From Ahaetulla prasina (taxonomy: Eukaryota > Chordata > Lepidosauria > Squamata > Colubridae): a DNA stretch of 64,000 nt. The translations under genes and the position numbers were made by a program. Below the pieces are notes generated by a model. It did no database searches. It was given only the letters and a program-made list of their open reading frames with translations, and was not told where the DNA came from. The DNA is taken from the NCBI RefSeq assembly GCF_028640845.1, contig NC_080541.1:163109502-163173501 (forward strand), in the 5' to 3' direction. This document shows positions 55,928-64,000 of the stretch, piece after piece (within the stretch, counting starts at the first letter, position 1; each line of letters begins with the position of its first letter).

Positions 55928-56061
55928 CATGGCTGTCAAACTTCTGGCTCGTGGGCCAGATATGTCCTGCGCTGGCCATGCCCATGACTGGTTTAGCGAA
56001 GGGGTGAAAGTCCCTATATATCACGTGACACTGCCGTGATGACGTGAGTTTGATACCGCTG
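55928..56061. mobile_element. hAT MITE of a different family, second of a pair
   Basis: It begins catggctgtcaaactt and ends gagtttgataccgctg, an imperfect inverted repeat of the same type as the element at 25316 (ggtgtcaaa). The flanks are gtctaaag (55920-55927) and gtctaatg (56062-56069). The left flank is also the right target duplication of the preceding MITE. Confidence 0.75.
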
Positions 56062-56450
56062 GTCTAATGCAAGCAATGCTCTTTATCCCTGGAGCCACAA
56101 TCTTGCTTTAGCCCATAAGAATCAACAAAGGCCATGCTCTCCTTATTGGTCAAGGATTGGTAGCCAGGAGAATTGTAAGCCACCCTCAATATTGATTAGC
56201 TGGAAAGGTAGGCTATACACATGCATTTAATAAATAATAAATAGTTGACATCAGTAAGATCCTGCAACAGGCTGGAGATGCAGACCTCTTTTTGTTTGTG
56301 AGCTGTTCAGTGTCTCCAACCTTAGACAGAAACGTTAACTGAGGATTTTGGTTGCTAACAGGCAAGGATTCTTAGCAACTGCTCCCAAAGCCTTTGCAAC
56401 AGGATCTCTCGCAAAAATACAAAGTGAGAGAATGGTAAATTCAGTAAGTG

Positions 56451-56738
56451 CAGTGGTGAAATACAATTTTTTTTATTACCGGTTCTGTAGGTTCTGTGGC
56501 TTGGTGGGCATGGCAGGGAAAGGAAACTGCAAAATCTCCATTCCCACCCCACTCCAGGGGCAGGATATTGCAAAATCCCCATTCCCTCCCCGCTCTTGGG
56601 GGAAGGATAATGCAAAATCTCCATTCCCTTCCCACTCTGGGACCAGCTAGAGGTGGTGTTTGCCGGTTCTCTGAACTACTCAAAATTTCCGCTACTGGTT
56701 CTCCAGAACTTGTCAGAACCTGCTGGATTTCACCCCTG
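56451..56738 (+). mobile_element. 288-bp hAT MITE (CAGTGGTGAAAT type)
   Basis: It runs from cagtggtgaaatacaat to ggatttcacccctg. The interior has gcttggtgggcatggcaggg and tandem gcaaaatctccattccc units as in 53007. The flanks (agtaagtg and gtatagtg) match poorly, so the target duplication has decayed. Confidence 0.75.
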
Positions 56739-57172
56739 GTATAGTGTATGAAAATGTATTTTGAAAGTCACAAGTCAGCAAGTGAACTTTCTCACATTTC
56801 AGTTGTCATCTGCAAGATGAGAATGACAATGCTGAACTGCTATAGCAGAGCAATCCAGAGGATTTACAATTACATCCATGGATAGGACAACTTCTGCCAC
56901 AGTGTAGCCTCTTTCTCATTCCCTCTTGTGGGACTATCTTGAGCAAATTAGGAGACATATGTGAAGAAAGGAAAGAAAATTATCCCCCTGTAAGTGAGTT
57001 CCTGCTTGTGTAACATCAAATTCCACCTTAAGAATGAAAATCCAAATCCTTGCTGATGACTTGAAAGTACACCCACACCCACACTATTAGAATTAACTGA
57101 AGGAATAATTTAGCAACTGAGTTGTGATTAGTTTTGCTTTCACATATTCAGCATAATATCAAAAAGAGACTA

Positions 57173-57368
57173 CAGGTAATTCTTGATTTTTGACAACCAT
57201 CTAGCCTAAAATTTCCATTGTTAAGTGAGACAGTTAAGTAAATTTTGCACCATTTTATGACCTTTCTTGCCATAGTTAAGTGAATCATTTCAGTTGTTAA
57301 GTTAGTAATACAGTTGTTAACTGAAACCAGACTCCTCCATTGACTTTGCTTGTCAGAAGGTCCCACAA
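57173..57368 (+). mobile_element. Truncated Tc1/mariner-type MITE
   Basis: The left half of the 17159 family (caggtaattcttgatttttg, then gttaagttagtaatacagtt) starts after TA (57171-57172) and stops near acaaagcc. The right half is missing. Confidence 0.7.
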
Positions 57369-57698
57369 AGCCAAATCATTGTTTACTAATAGGCAGAATG
57401 TTAGTGAAACTGTGTTAGTGTGGACAGTCTTGCTGTTCTTCTACCCTAGCAATAGCTGGAATTAAAGGCCTCTAATGTAGTTGGTAGTATGTGGCAATCA
57501 TTATCTATTAATGGATTTGATTTATAATTAGTCTTTTAACTAAGCGATCAAGTTAATTTATATGGGTTGATTCCTTCACTTCATTTCCACAACAATCCTG
57601 CAAAGTAAGTTGGGCAGAGAAAGAGAGAGCATTACAGTCACCTACTGATTTTCCATGGTTAAGACTAAGCCAATGATGGTCTCATCCTCCATTAATTA

Positions 57699-57959
57699 AG
57701 GGGCTGGAATAGCTCAGGCTGTTAGAGCCTGTTATTAGAACACAATAGCCTGCAATTACTGCAGGTTCAAGCCCGGCCCAAGGTTGACTCAGCCTTCCAT
57801 CCTTTATAAGGTAGGTAAAATGAGGACCCAGATTGTTGGGGGGGCAATAAGTTGACTTTGTAAAAATATAAAAATAGAATGAGACTATTGCCTTATACAC
57901 TGTAAGCCGCCCTGAGTCTTCGGAGAAGGGCGGGATATAAATGTAAACAAAAAAAAATA
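57699..57959 (+). mobile_element. tRNA-derived SINE with L2-like tail
   Basis: The tRNA-like head has an A box-like tagctcagg (57710-57718) and a B box ggttcaagccc (57764-57774). The body has ggttgactcagccttccatc and gttgggggggcaataagttg. The tail gtaagccgccctgagtcttc and ggagaagggcgggatataaa ends in an A-run. It is transcribable in principle by RNA polymerase III and copied by a LINE sharing the tail. Not a functional tRNA. Confidence 0.85.
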
Positions 57960-58280
57960 CATCTTGTCTCTTCTTAATTTGACTTTTTCTTCCTATAATT
58001 AACAGTTCCATCCCTTGATCATTTTAACCACCCTTTGGTAAGGCAAGGCAATCAGAATGATTCCACATATGTTCAATTATGGCTGCCCCAGAAACCTATT
58101 TACTGGCATTATTTATTTATTATTTATTGGATTTGGTACTGATGCTATACTTTCACAATATTTAAGGTATGCTGCCAGTCTCATGTGCTTATCTTGTTGC
58201 ATTATTGTCCCTAACACACACACACACACACACCAGCTCAGAAAACACATAATCAAGAATGGGCATGAATGCTCCCCATA
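57960..58280. other. Unique sequence with (AC)n
   Basis: No gene recognised; an AC microsatellite lies at 58213-58233. Confidence 0.4.
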
Positions 58281-58692
58281 AGGGTAGTCCTTGACACACG
58301 ACTACAGTTGGGATCGGAATTTCTATAACTAAGCAAAACTGCTATTAAGTCAGTCACATCCAATTTTATGACCCATTTTTTGCCATGGCTGTTAACTGAA
58401 TCACTGTGGTTATTAAGTGAATCAATCAGTCTGTTAAGTGAATCTTGTTTCCCCCATTGCCTTCCTTGTTGGAAGTTGCCTGGGAAGATATCAAATGGTG
58501 ATCAGTTGATGCCAGGACACTGCAACCATTGTAAATACATGCTGGTTGCAAAGTGTCTGAGTTTTGATCACATGGCCATGGAATGCTGCAATGGTCATAA
58601 GTGCAAGGACCAGTCATAAGTCATTTTTTTCCAGTACTGTTGTAACTTCAAGCAGTTGGCAAATCAATGGTTGTACATTGAGAGCTGCTTTG
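58281..58692 (+). mobile_element. Diverged Tc1/mariner-type MITE
   Basis: Same family as 17159, with left end agggtagtccttgacacacg after TA (58279-58280) and a decayed right end (gttgtacattgagagctgct). The internal gttaagtgaatc words are present. One of the more diverged copies. Confidence 0.65.
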
Positions 58693-58726
58693 TAAGAAAG
58701 CTGAAGTTATTTGCAACATTGTTGAG

Positions 58727-58850
58727 CAGGGGTTGGGAACTATGGCCCTTTTATGACTTGTGGACTTCCACTTCCAGAATTCCTGAGCCAGCCATGTTGG
58801 TTCAGGAACTCTGGGAATTGAAGTCCACAAGTCATAAAAGTCATAAAATA
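58727..58850. mobile_element. Palindromic hAT MITE, decayed
   Basis: The left end caggggttgggaac, then acttgtggacttccacttcc, is complementary to ggaattgaagtccacaagtc near the right end. The right terminus and target duplication have decayed (tcataaaagtcataaaat). Confidence 0.6.
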
Positions 58851-58894
58851 GTGAGGATTGCTCATAATTAACCCTGCTTAATCTTACCAAGAAC

Positions 58895-58966
58895 TAAGCA
58901 GTTTGAAGAAACTGGGCTTTACAGATAGACCTCCAAAGTTGCTTCCAACTCTGTTATTCTGTTAAA
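58895..58966 (+). mobile_element. CR1-like 3' end scrap
   Basis: The sequence gggctttacagatagacctc, then caaagttgcttccaactctg and ttattctgtt, is a diverged CR1 3' terminus. Confidence 0.45.
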
Positions 58967-58969
58967 CAT

Positions 58970-59670
58970 GAGGTGATCAGGACTGTCACCTGGAATGTCA
59001 ATCAATCCATTTGTTTTAAGCTTTTCCAACCATGACTTAGTCTCTCCCAACTTTGATTTTATTGCTAAGCACTTAGCAATAGTGACGTGTCAGATGGAAA
59101 TGTTGCTGCCATCTTAAATATACTGATTTGGAAGACAAACCTATTAAAATTAATAGAATGTACTTCTAACTAAATGTAGTCAGGACCCAACAGCCTAAAA
59201 GTAGAGAGACATTTATTTCTATGCTTCTGTCTTTAGCCATTAAGGAAGAAAACTGATAGGAAAAACCAGAATGAGACTGTTTCAGTCTGACTGAATTAAG
59301 AATATTTGGGCCAGTGATCAAATGCTTTAGGCATCCAATAAATAATGACAATAATGAATTTAGGTCTGTTAGACAAAAGCTATGTGCAAATTGTTAGACA
59401 AAAGCTATGTGTAAAGGTGAGATCTTTGAACAATTTCCCACTATTAGAAGAATTCTGGAAATTACAGTGACTGTTTTAAAGAGAAAATAGGGGTCAAACT
59501 GTATACCAAGATGTCATCCATACAATTCTTTGGATTTGATGGAATATTTTCTTTTGGGGAGGAGCTAAAGTTACTTTAACCAATCTGTGTAAATTGTGTT
59601 TTATAGATGCAAAATGGCAAAATGCAAATGTAAACCACCACTATGATATAAATTTATCATTCTTGGGGGA
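58970..59670. other. Unique sequence, nothing assigned
   Basis: AT-rich. One short direct repeat (ttagacaaaagctatgtg) occurs at 59369 and 59394, probably slippage. No gene recognised. Confidence 0.4.
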
Positions 59671-59673
59671 TTA

Positions 59674-60038
59674 CAGGTAGTCCTTGATTTACAACCACAA
59701 CTGAGCCCAAAATTTTTGTTCTTAAATGAGACATTTGTTAAGTGAATTTTATGACTTTTTTGCCTCGGTTGTTAAGTGAATCACTGCAATTGATAAGTTA
59801 GTCACCTGGTTGTTAAGTGAATCTGACTTCCCATTGACTTTGCTTGTCAGAAGGTCACAAAAGGTGATCACATGATCTTGGGACAGAGCAACCAGCCAAG
59901 CAATTGAATTTTGATCACATGATCATGGGTATGCTGGAAAGGTCATAACTGTGAAAAACGGTCATAAGTCACTTTTTTAGCGCTGTTGTAACTTTGAACA
60001 GTCACCAAATGAACTGTTGTAAAGTCGAGGACTACCTG
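59674..60038 (+). mobile_element. Tc1/mariner-type MITE
   Basis: Ends caggtagtccttgatttac and gtaaagtcgaggactacctg, with TA at 59672-59673. The outer right TA has mutated. Internal words are as in the 17159 family. Fifth copy in the same orientation. Confidence 0.8.
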
Positions 60039-60526
60039 CATAGCTTTTGGGTTTTTTTTTTTAAATTAAAAACAAATGTAATAAAATTTCTCTGAAAAAT
60101 CTCAGTAAGCTTTGGGCCTACCAGTTAGAGAAAAGCACTGTAAACATTTGTGTCATTTTAAAAATAATTGATAAAGTCCTTATAGCAAACACACCATGGA
60201 ATGGAGTTATTTGTTTATTTATACTGGAAGGGAGTAGGTGAGGTGGGGGAAGTAAATTGTGTTTGTTCTATTTGTTGCATCCTGCTCTGAATGTTATTAT
60301 GGGAGCAGGCCAAGAGCAAGGGTTAACTGCAACGTTATCTAGATCTGGGGCTAGGCAACCTAGTATCTTCCAGGTGTTTGGACTAAAACTCTAAAAATCC
60401 ATTGTTATTAGCTATGCTTACAGCAATGCTTTCAAATGAGATTTGAAGTCTAGAATATCATAAGAGCATCAGCTTGCCCAATGTTGACGTAGGCATTGAA
60501 AATATTTGTGTGATTTTCATTGAGAC

Positions 60527-60925
60527 CTCAAATAACAGAGTTGGAAGGGACCTTGGGGGTCTTCTAGTCCAACCCTTTGCTCAAGCAGGAGGTCCTTTAC
60601 CATTCCTGACAAATGGCTGTCCAATCTCTTCTTTAAAACTTCCAGTGATGGAGCACCTACAGTTTCTGGAGGCAAGCCATTCCCCTGAGAAATTGTTCTC
60701 ACTGTGAGGAAATTTCTCCTTAATTCTAGGTTGGATCTCTCCTTGATGAATTCCCATCCTTTCCTTCTTGTCCTTCAGGTGCTTTGGAGAATAGGTTGAC
60801 CCCCTTCTTCTCTGTGACAGCTCCTCAAATATTGGAAGACTGCTGTCATGTCACTCCTTGCCCTTCTCTTCATTAGACTTGATCTACCTAGATCCTGCAA
60901 CCACTGTGCATATATTTTAGCCTCA
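60527..60925 (-). mobile_element. CR1 LINE 3' fragment, about 400 bases
   Basis: The CR1 3' signature (aacagagttggaagggacct) is followed by sequence encoding, on the minus strand, parts of the C-terminus (ENSLP-type region and RLDSHLSGMVKDLLLEQRVG). Frames are broken. The truncated 5' end lies at ttttagcctc. Confidence 0.78.
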
Positions 60926-61009
60926 TCACAACATTACAACAATTGTAATATAACATTAGAATTGGTATAAGATCATACTTTTAAAACTTACCTTTAATTT
61001 TTATTTCAT

Positions 61010-61088
61010 TTTGTAAGGCAAAGCCTTCTGGAGTTGGTGGCCAAAATAAATCTAATTACTATAAATCAATGAATGAATAAATACATGT
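61010..61088 (+). mobile_element. LINE 3' tail
   Basis: The sequence ttttgtaaggcaaagccttc, then tggagttggtggccaaaata and an AATAAAT end, is a LINE-type tail. It sits just before the SINE at 61101. Confidence 0.45.
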
Positions 61089-61100
61089 AAGAACATAAGT

Positions 61101-61378
61101 GCGGCTGGGAAGTGGCTCACCAGGCTAATGCAGCCTGTTATTAACACACAGCTGCCTGCAATTACAATTACTGCAGGCTCGAGTCCCACCAGGTCCAAGG
61201 TTGACTCAGCCTTCCATCCTTTATAAGGTAGGTAAAATGAGGACCCAGATTGTTGGGGGGGCAATAAGTTGACTTTGTATATAAATATACAAATAGAATG
61301 AGACTATTGCCTTACATAATGTAAGCCACCCTGAGTCTTCGGAGAAGGGCGGGATATAAATTCAAATTAAAAAAAAAG
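61101..61378 (+). mobile_element. tRNA-derived SINE with L2-like tail
   Basis: The head contains gtggctcacc and a B-box-like ggctcgagtcc (61176-61186). Body and tail (aaggttgactcagccttcca, then gtaagccaccctgagtcttc) are nearly the same as in 57699-57959. It ends in an A-run. Two copies this similar within 3.5 kb suggest a fairly recent burst. Confidence 0.85.
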
Positions 61379-61379
61379 T

Positions 61380-62376
61380 TGACATGGGAAGCAGATGAAA
61401 AGCCAGTCCTGCTATTATTCAGTTTTGAGAGGATCAGATAGAAACAGCAACCACCAATTATTTGGCAGCTTAATTCTATTTTACTTTTACTTACTGAGCA
61501 CTATTCAGGTTTTCTGCCTGAGCTACCCAAAAGCTGAGTTCTTAAGTGGGTCTAGGAACTGTGCCGAAGAAGTGGCAATGGATCGATTTTTGTGTGTACC
61601 TTGGGGATTTACTTTGTGCGTGGCAGCCGAGTGTACATTAGTTGACTTATCTCTGAACTATAGCAACACTTTGAAAAGGTAAAGCAGAGAGTACACCAAT
61701 GAGCCATTTGTCAAGAGCAATTGCAAGCAGTCCAGAAGTGCGGGCAGGGCGCATGAATCATGATGTAAAAATGGTGACGGGCGAGCACTTACACCGGTTG
61801 TGGTAATACTGGGACACAGCCCAGCCAGAGCATGATTTACTCAAGCTGTGTGCAGGGGACACGTACAACGGGAAAAGAATTAAAGTTTGCCTTTTGTATC
61901 TCAGGAGGCATGGGGAATTTCATTTGACATCACACACAATTCACAATTTTGATAGGAAGGAAATGATGGCACAGCAATGTACGGTCTTCCCTGCCTGCTT
62001 TCTGTCTCTCTCCCCCTCCCCCTCCCTCTCTCCCTCTCCCTCCCTCTCTTCTTCTCTCCCTCCCTCTCTCTCTCCTTGCAAACCAAATCTCTGTTGTTAC
62101 TATTATTAAAATAATTAGGATTTTGAAGATATTGTTACAGACTTTACATTCTTACAATGTACTTGATAAATTTTGCATATATATGTCACATATAAAATGG
62201 TTCTTTGTTCATAGCACATTAATTGAAATTACTATTCTTCTGCCCCAACTTCTTCCTTCTATCTAAAACAGGAATGGCAATACCAGGGAAGTTTTAGAAG
62301 GAATACTGTGAGATAATCTGTTTGAAGACTTTAAAAAAAACATGTAGGTCTTAAATCATATTCAAGCATCTTAGTG
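61380..62376. other. Unique sequence with a polypyrimidine tract
   Basis: No transposon or gene recognised; a C/T tract lies at 61998-62077. Confidence 0.4.
61998..62077. repeat. (CCCT)n/(CT)n polypyrimidine tract
   Basis: About 80 bases of almost pure C and T. The Ser/Pro-rich (plus) and Arg/Glu-rich (minus) frames across it are artefacts. Confidence 0.8.
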
Positions 62377-62495
62377 CAGGGTCTCCAACCTTGGCAACTT
62401 TAAGCCTGGATGACTTCAACTCCCAGAATTCCCCAGCCAGACTTCTGGGAGTTGAAGTCTGCTAGACTTAAAGTTGCCAAGGTTGGAGACCCCTG
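62377..62495. mobile_element. Palindromic hAT MITE with 8-bp TSD
   Basis: Ends cagggtctccaaccttggca and gccaaggttggagacccctg, with tcttagtg (62369-62376) and ccttagtg (62496-62503) outside. Arms read cttcaactcccagaattccc and the complement. Confidence 0.87.
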
Positions 62496-62723
62496 CCTTA
62501 GTGGGCCAATACAGCCTGAATGCCCTTTGATTAAATACTCCAATAAAGGGAGGGCCTTTATTGGCTGTACATTGTCTATAAATTGGTCAGTCCAGAGTTT
62601 AGGTAAAAAATGATCCAATTCGGAATTTAGCCCTTCCCAAAGATATCACCTGTCAGAAAGAACCTAGTATGGTTGTAGAGATAGTAAACATGTTTGGCTG
62701 GATCAAATAGGCAATAATTAAAG

Positions 62724-62830
62724 CAGGGGTCTCCAACCTTGGCAACTTTCCCTAGCCAAGCTTTGCTGGCTGGGGAATTCTGGGAGTTGAAGTCCACCAG
62801 GCTTAAAGTTGCCAAGGTTGGAGACCCCTG
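62724..62830. mobile_element. Palindromic hAT MITE with perfect 8-bp TSD
   Basis: Ends caggggtctccaaccttggc and gccaaggttggagacccctg are perfectly complementary. The flanks are aattaaag on both sides (62716-62723 and 62831-62838). It is the best preserved copy of the family here, with a short deletion in the left arm. Confidence 0.9.
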
Positions 62831-62839
62831 AATTAAAGG

Positions 62840-63205
62840 ACATGTTCATGGTTTCTTTTAATGTTATCGGCTCAATCTGTTCATCCTTTCGTTCTGACCC
62901 CTATAATTGTGCTTAATGTCAAAACATCAGTTGTGTCAACTCTTTAATCCATTTCAGATTTACCAACAAACATTGTTCCAGATCAGGAGTGTGAGGGGGG
63001 TAAGGTCCAAGCATCCAAATAGTGGGCAAGACCAGCAGGATCACACTTCATCCCTTTTTATTTGTACACTTTAAAATGAAGCAGGGCTCCGTTTGTCCAA
63101 TCATACCTGCCATTTTGATGTTGTTCCTCTCTCTGTGAAGACCTCAGCTCTGAGTAGAAACCAGCAGTCCAATATTCCATCTTCAACAGCTGCTAGTCAA
63201 TTTTT
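62840..63205. other. Unique sequence, nothing assigned
   Basis: No repeat family or gene recognised. Confidence 0.4.
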
Positions 63206-63207
63206 TT

Positions 63208-63660
63208 ATTTTTATTTGTCATAACAGCATACATAAGCATAACCATGAAGCAACTATATAACATATAAGCATATATATGAGTATAAACATGTAATAACTA
63301 TATAAATTGGATATAATGAAAGGAAACATTAGGACAGGAACGGTAGGCACGTTTGTGCTCTTATGCACGCCCCTTATAGACCTCTTAGGAATGGGGTGAG
63401 GTTAATCGTAGACAGATTTTGGTTGAAGTTTTGGGGGTTTTGGGAAGAGACCTCAGAGTCATGTAGTGTATTCCAAGCATTAACAACTCTGTTACTGAAG
63501 TCATATTTTCTGCAATCAAGACTGAAGCGGTTAACATTAAGTTTAAATCTATTGTTTGCTCTTGTATTGTTGTGATTGAAGCTGAAGTAATCTTCAACAG
63601 GAAGGACATTGCAATAGATGATTCTATGAGTTAAACACAAGTCCTGTAGGAGGAGGCGGA
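63208..63660 (-). mobile_element. LINE 3' end, same family as 5735-6048
   Basis: On the minus strand the frame at 63374-63640 reads ANNRFKLNVNRFSLDCRKYD, then FSNRVVNAWNTLHDSEVSSQ and NPQNFN, the C-terminus of a LINE polyprotein, ending in a stop. A 3' UTR follows (cctaagaggtct and acgtgcctaccg), with a tail at 63208-63220 (aaataaaaataaa on the minus strand). It is 5'-truncated and the best preserved of three copies. Confidence 0.7.
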
Positions 63661-63664
63661 GTTC

Positions 63665-64000
63665 TAAGTTTTCTAAACCCAGGATTTCAAGTCTGTTTTA
63701 GCTGTTTTGGCTAAATTTTAAATTCTAAATTTTAGCTGTTGTTGACCTTTAACTGCCAGCCAGCTCTTCCATTGCTGTGTTTCTTTTCCCCAAAAGTCAT
63801 CTCTGATGATGTTTTCGTTCCAACTCTAATGCAAAGCTGGCACCACATGCCGATATCAGTCCACCTACAAGCTCCCTTTTTTCTGTGAGAACTTTCTTAT
63901 GAGAAACTAAGGTAACCCTTCTCCTCAGCTCCTTACCAGCAAACCAAAGCCCAAACAGTCTTGTCCAGGTGTCTACATGGGCACACAAAGAGCCAATGAA
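63665..64000. other. Unique sequence to the window end
   Basis: A short tandem repeat (ctaaattttaaatt-type, 63709-63737). Nothing else recognised. The minus-strand open frame at 63797-63988 has no known motif. Confidence 0.4.

Noticed and set aside
57699..57780. Possible tRNA gene with A and B boxes
   Set aside because: Followed by the SINE body and tail, repeated at 12.5 and 61.1 kb, and no cloverleaf is evident. It is a SINE head.
1..64000. CRISPR array, operon, integron or phage system
   Set aside because: The spaced repeats are MITEs, SINEs and LINE ends, there are no cas-like genes, and gene density and repeats are those of a vertebrate.
1..64000. Bov-B LINE
   Set aside because: Expected in snakes, but I saw no sequence I could confidently assign. 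A library search could still find a fragment.

Overview
The window looks like vertebrate nuclear DNA from a squamate reptile, most likely an advanced snake. The evidence is the repeat content: CR1 LINE copies whose 3' ends run into AATAG/TTCTA pentanucleotide tails, tRNA-derived SINEs of the Sauria type, many small hAT elements, and AT-rich intergenic sequence. I found no cellular protein-coding exon, no rRNA or tRNA gene, and nothing bacterial. Nearly every long open frame is either chance or part of a retrotransposon. The only convincing protein remnants are an L1 ORF2 C-terminus (about 25.4-26.3 kb), a CR1 reverse transcriptase (37.5-38.6 kb, minus), an L2-like reverse transcriptase (46.5-48.4 kb, minus) and C-terminal scraps of other LINEs.

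Layout. 1-9 kb is comparatively GC- and CpG-rich and nearly free of mobile elements up to 5.7 kb. It holds three promoter-like clusters (GC box plus CRE near 250; CCAAT and GC boxes near 1.9-2.0 kb; CCAAT, CRE-like and E-box near 8.96-9.02 kb), a CpG-rich block at 5.0-5.7 kb, and homeodomain-type TAATTA clusters at 2.7 and 4.9 kb. This suggests the edge of a developmental regulatory locus, but no exon is visible. 9-18 kb is a mosaic of MITEs, SINEs and CR1 fragments. 18-35 kb is mostly unique AT-rich sequence, with a dense nest at 24.5-27.2 kb where an L1 sits inside a hAT element that sits inside a CR1. 35-46 kb holds DNA-transposon pairs, a CR1 that splits an L1-like 3' region, and a MITE cluster at 40.8-42.1 kb. 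46-53 kb holds an L2-like LINE inside an older LINE remnant, plus an inverted pair of LTR-like repeats. 53-64 kb contains a candidate conserved noncoding stretch (54.5-55.5 kb), then Tc1/mariner-like MITEs, hAT MITEs, SINEs and LINE ends.

The elements relate to one another. One tRNA-SINE family shares its 3' tail with the L2-like LINE, which is therefore its probable mobilising partner. Fourteen hAT-like elements can be bounded to the base by 8-bp target duplications. In two places two hAT elements stand side by side sharing the middle duplication. A LINE 3' end and a foldback sequence are joined at the same junction in two distant copies, suggesting spread as one composite unit. All family names rest on motifs and recognition by eye; no database search was run.
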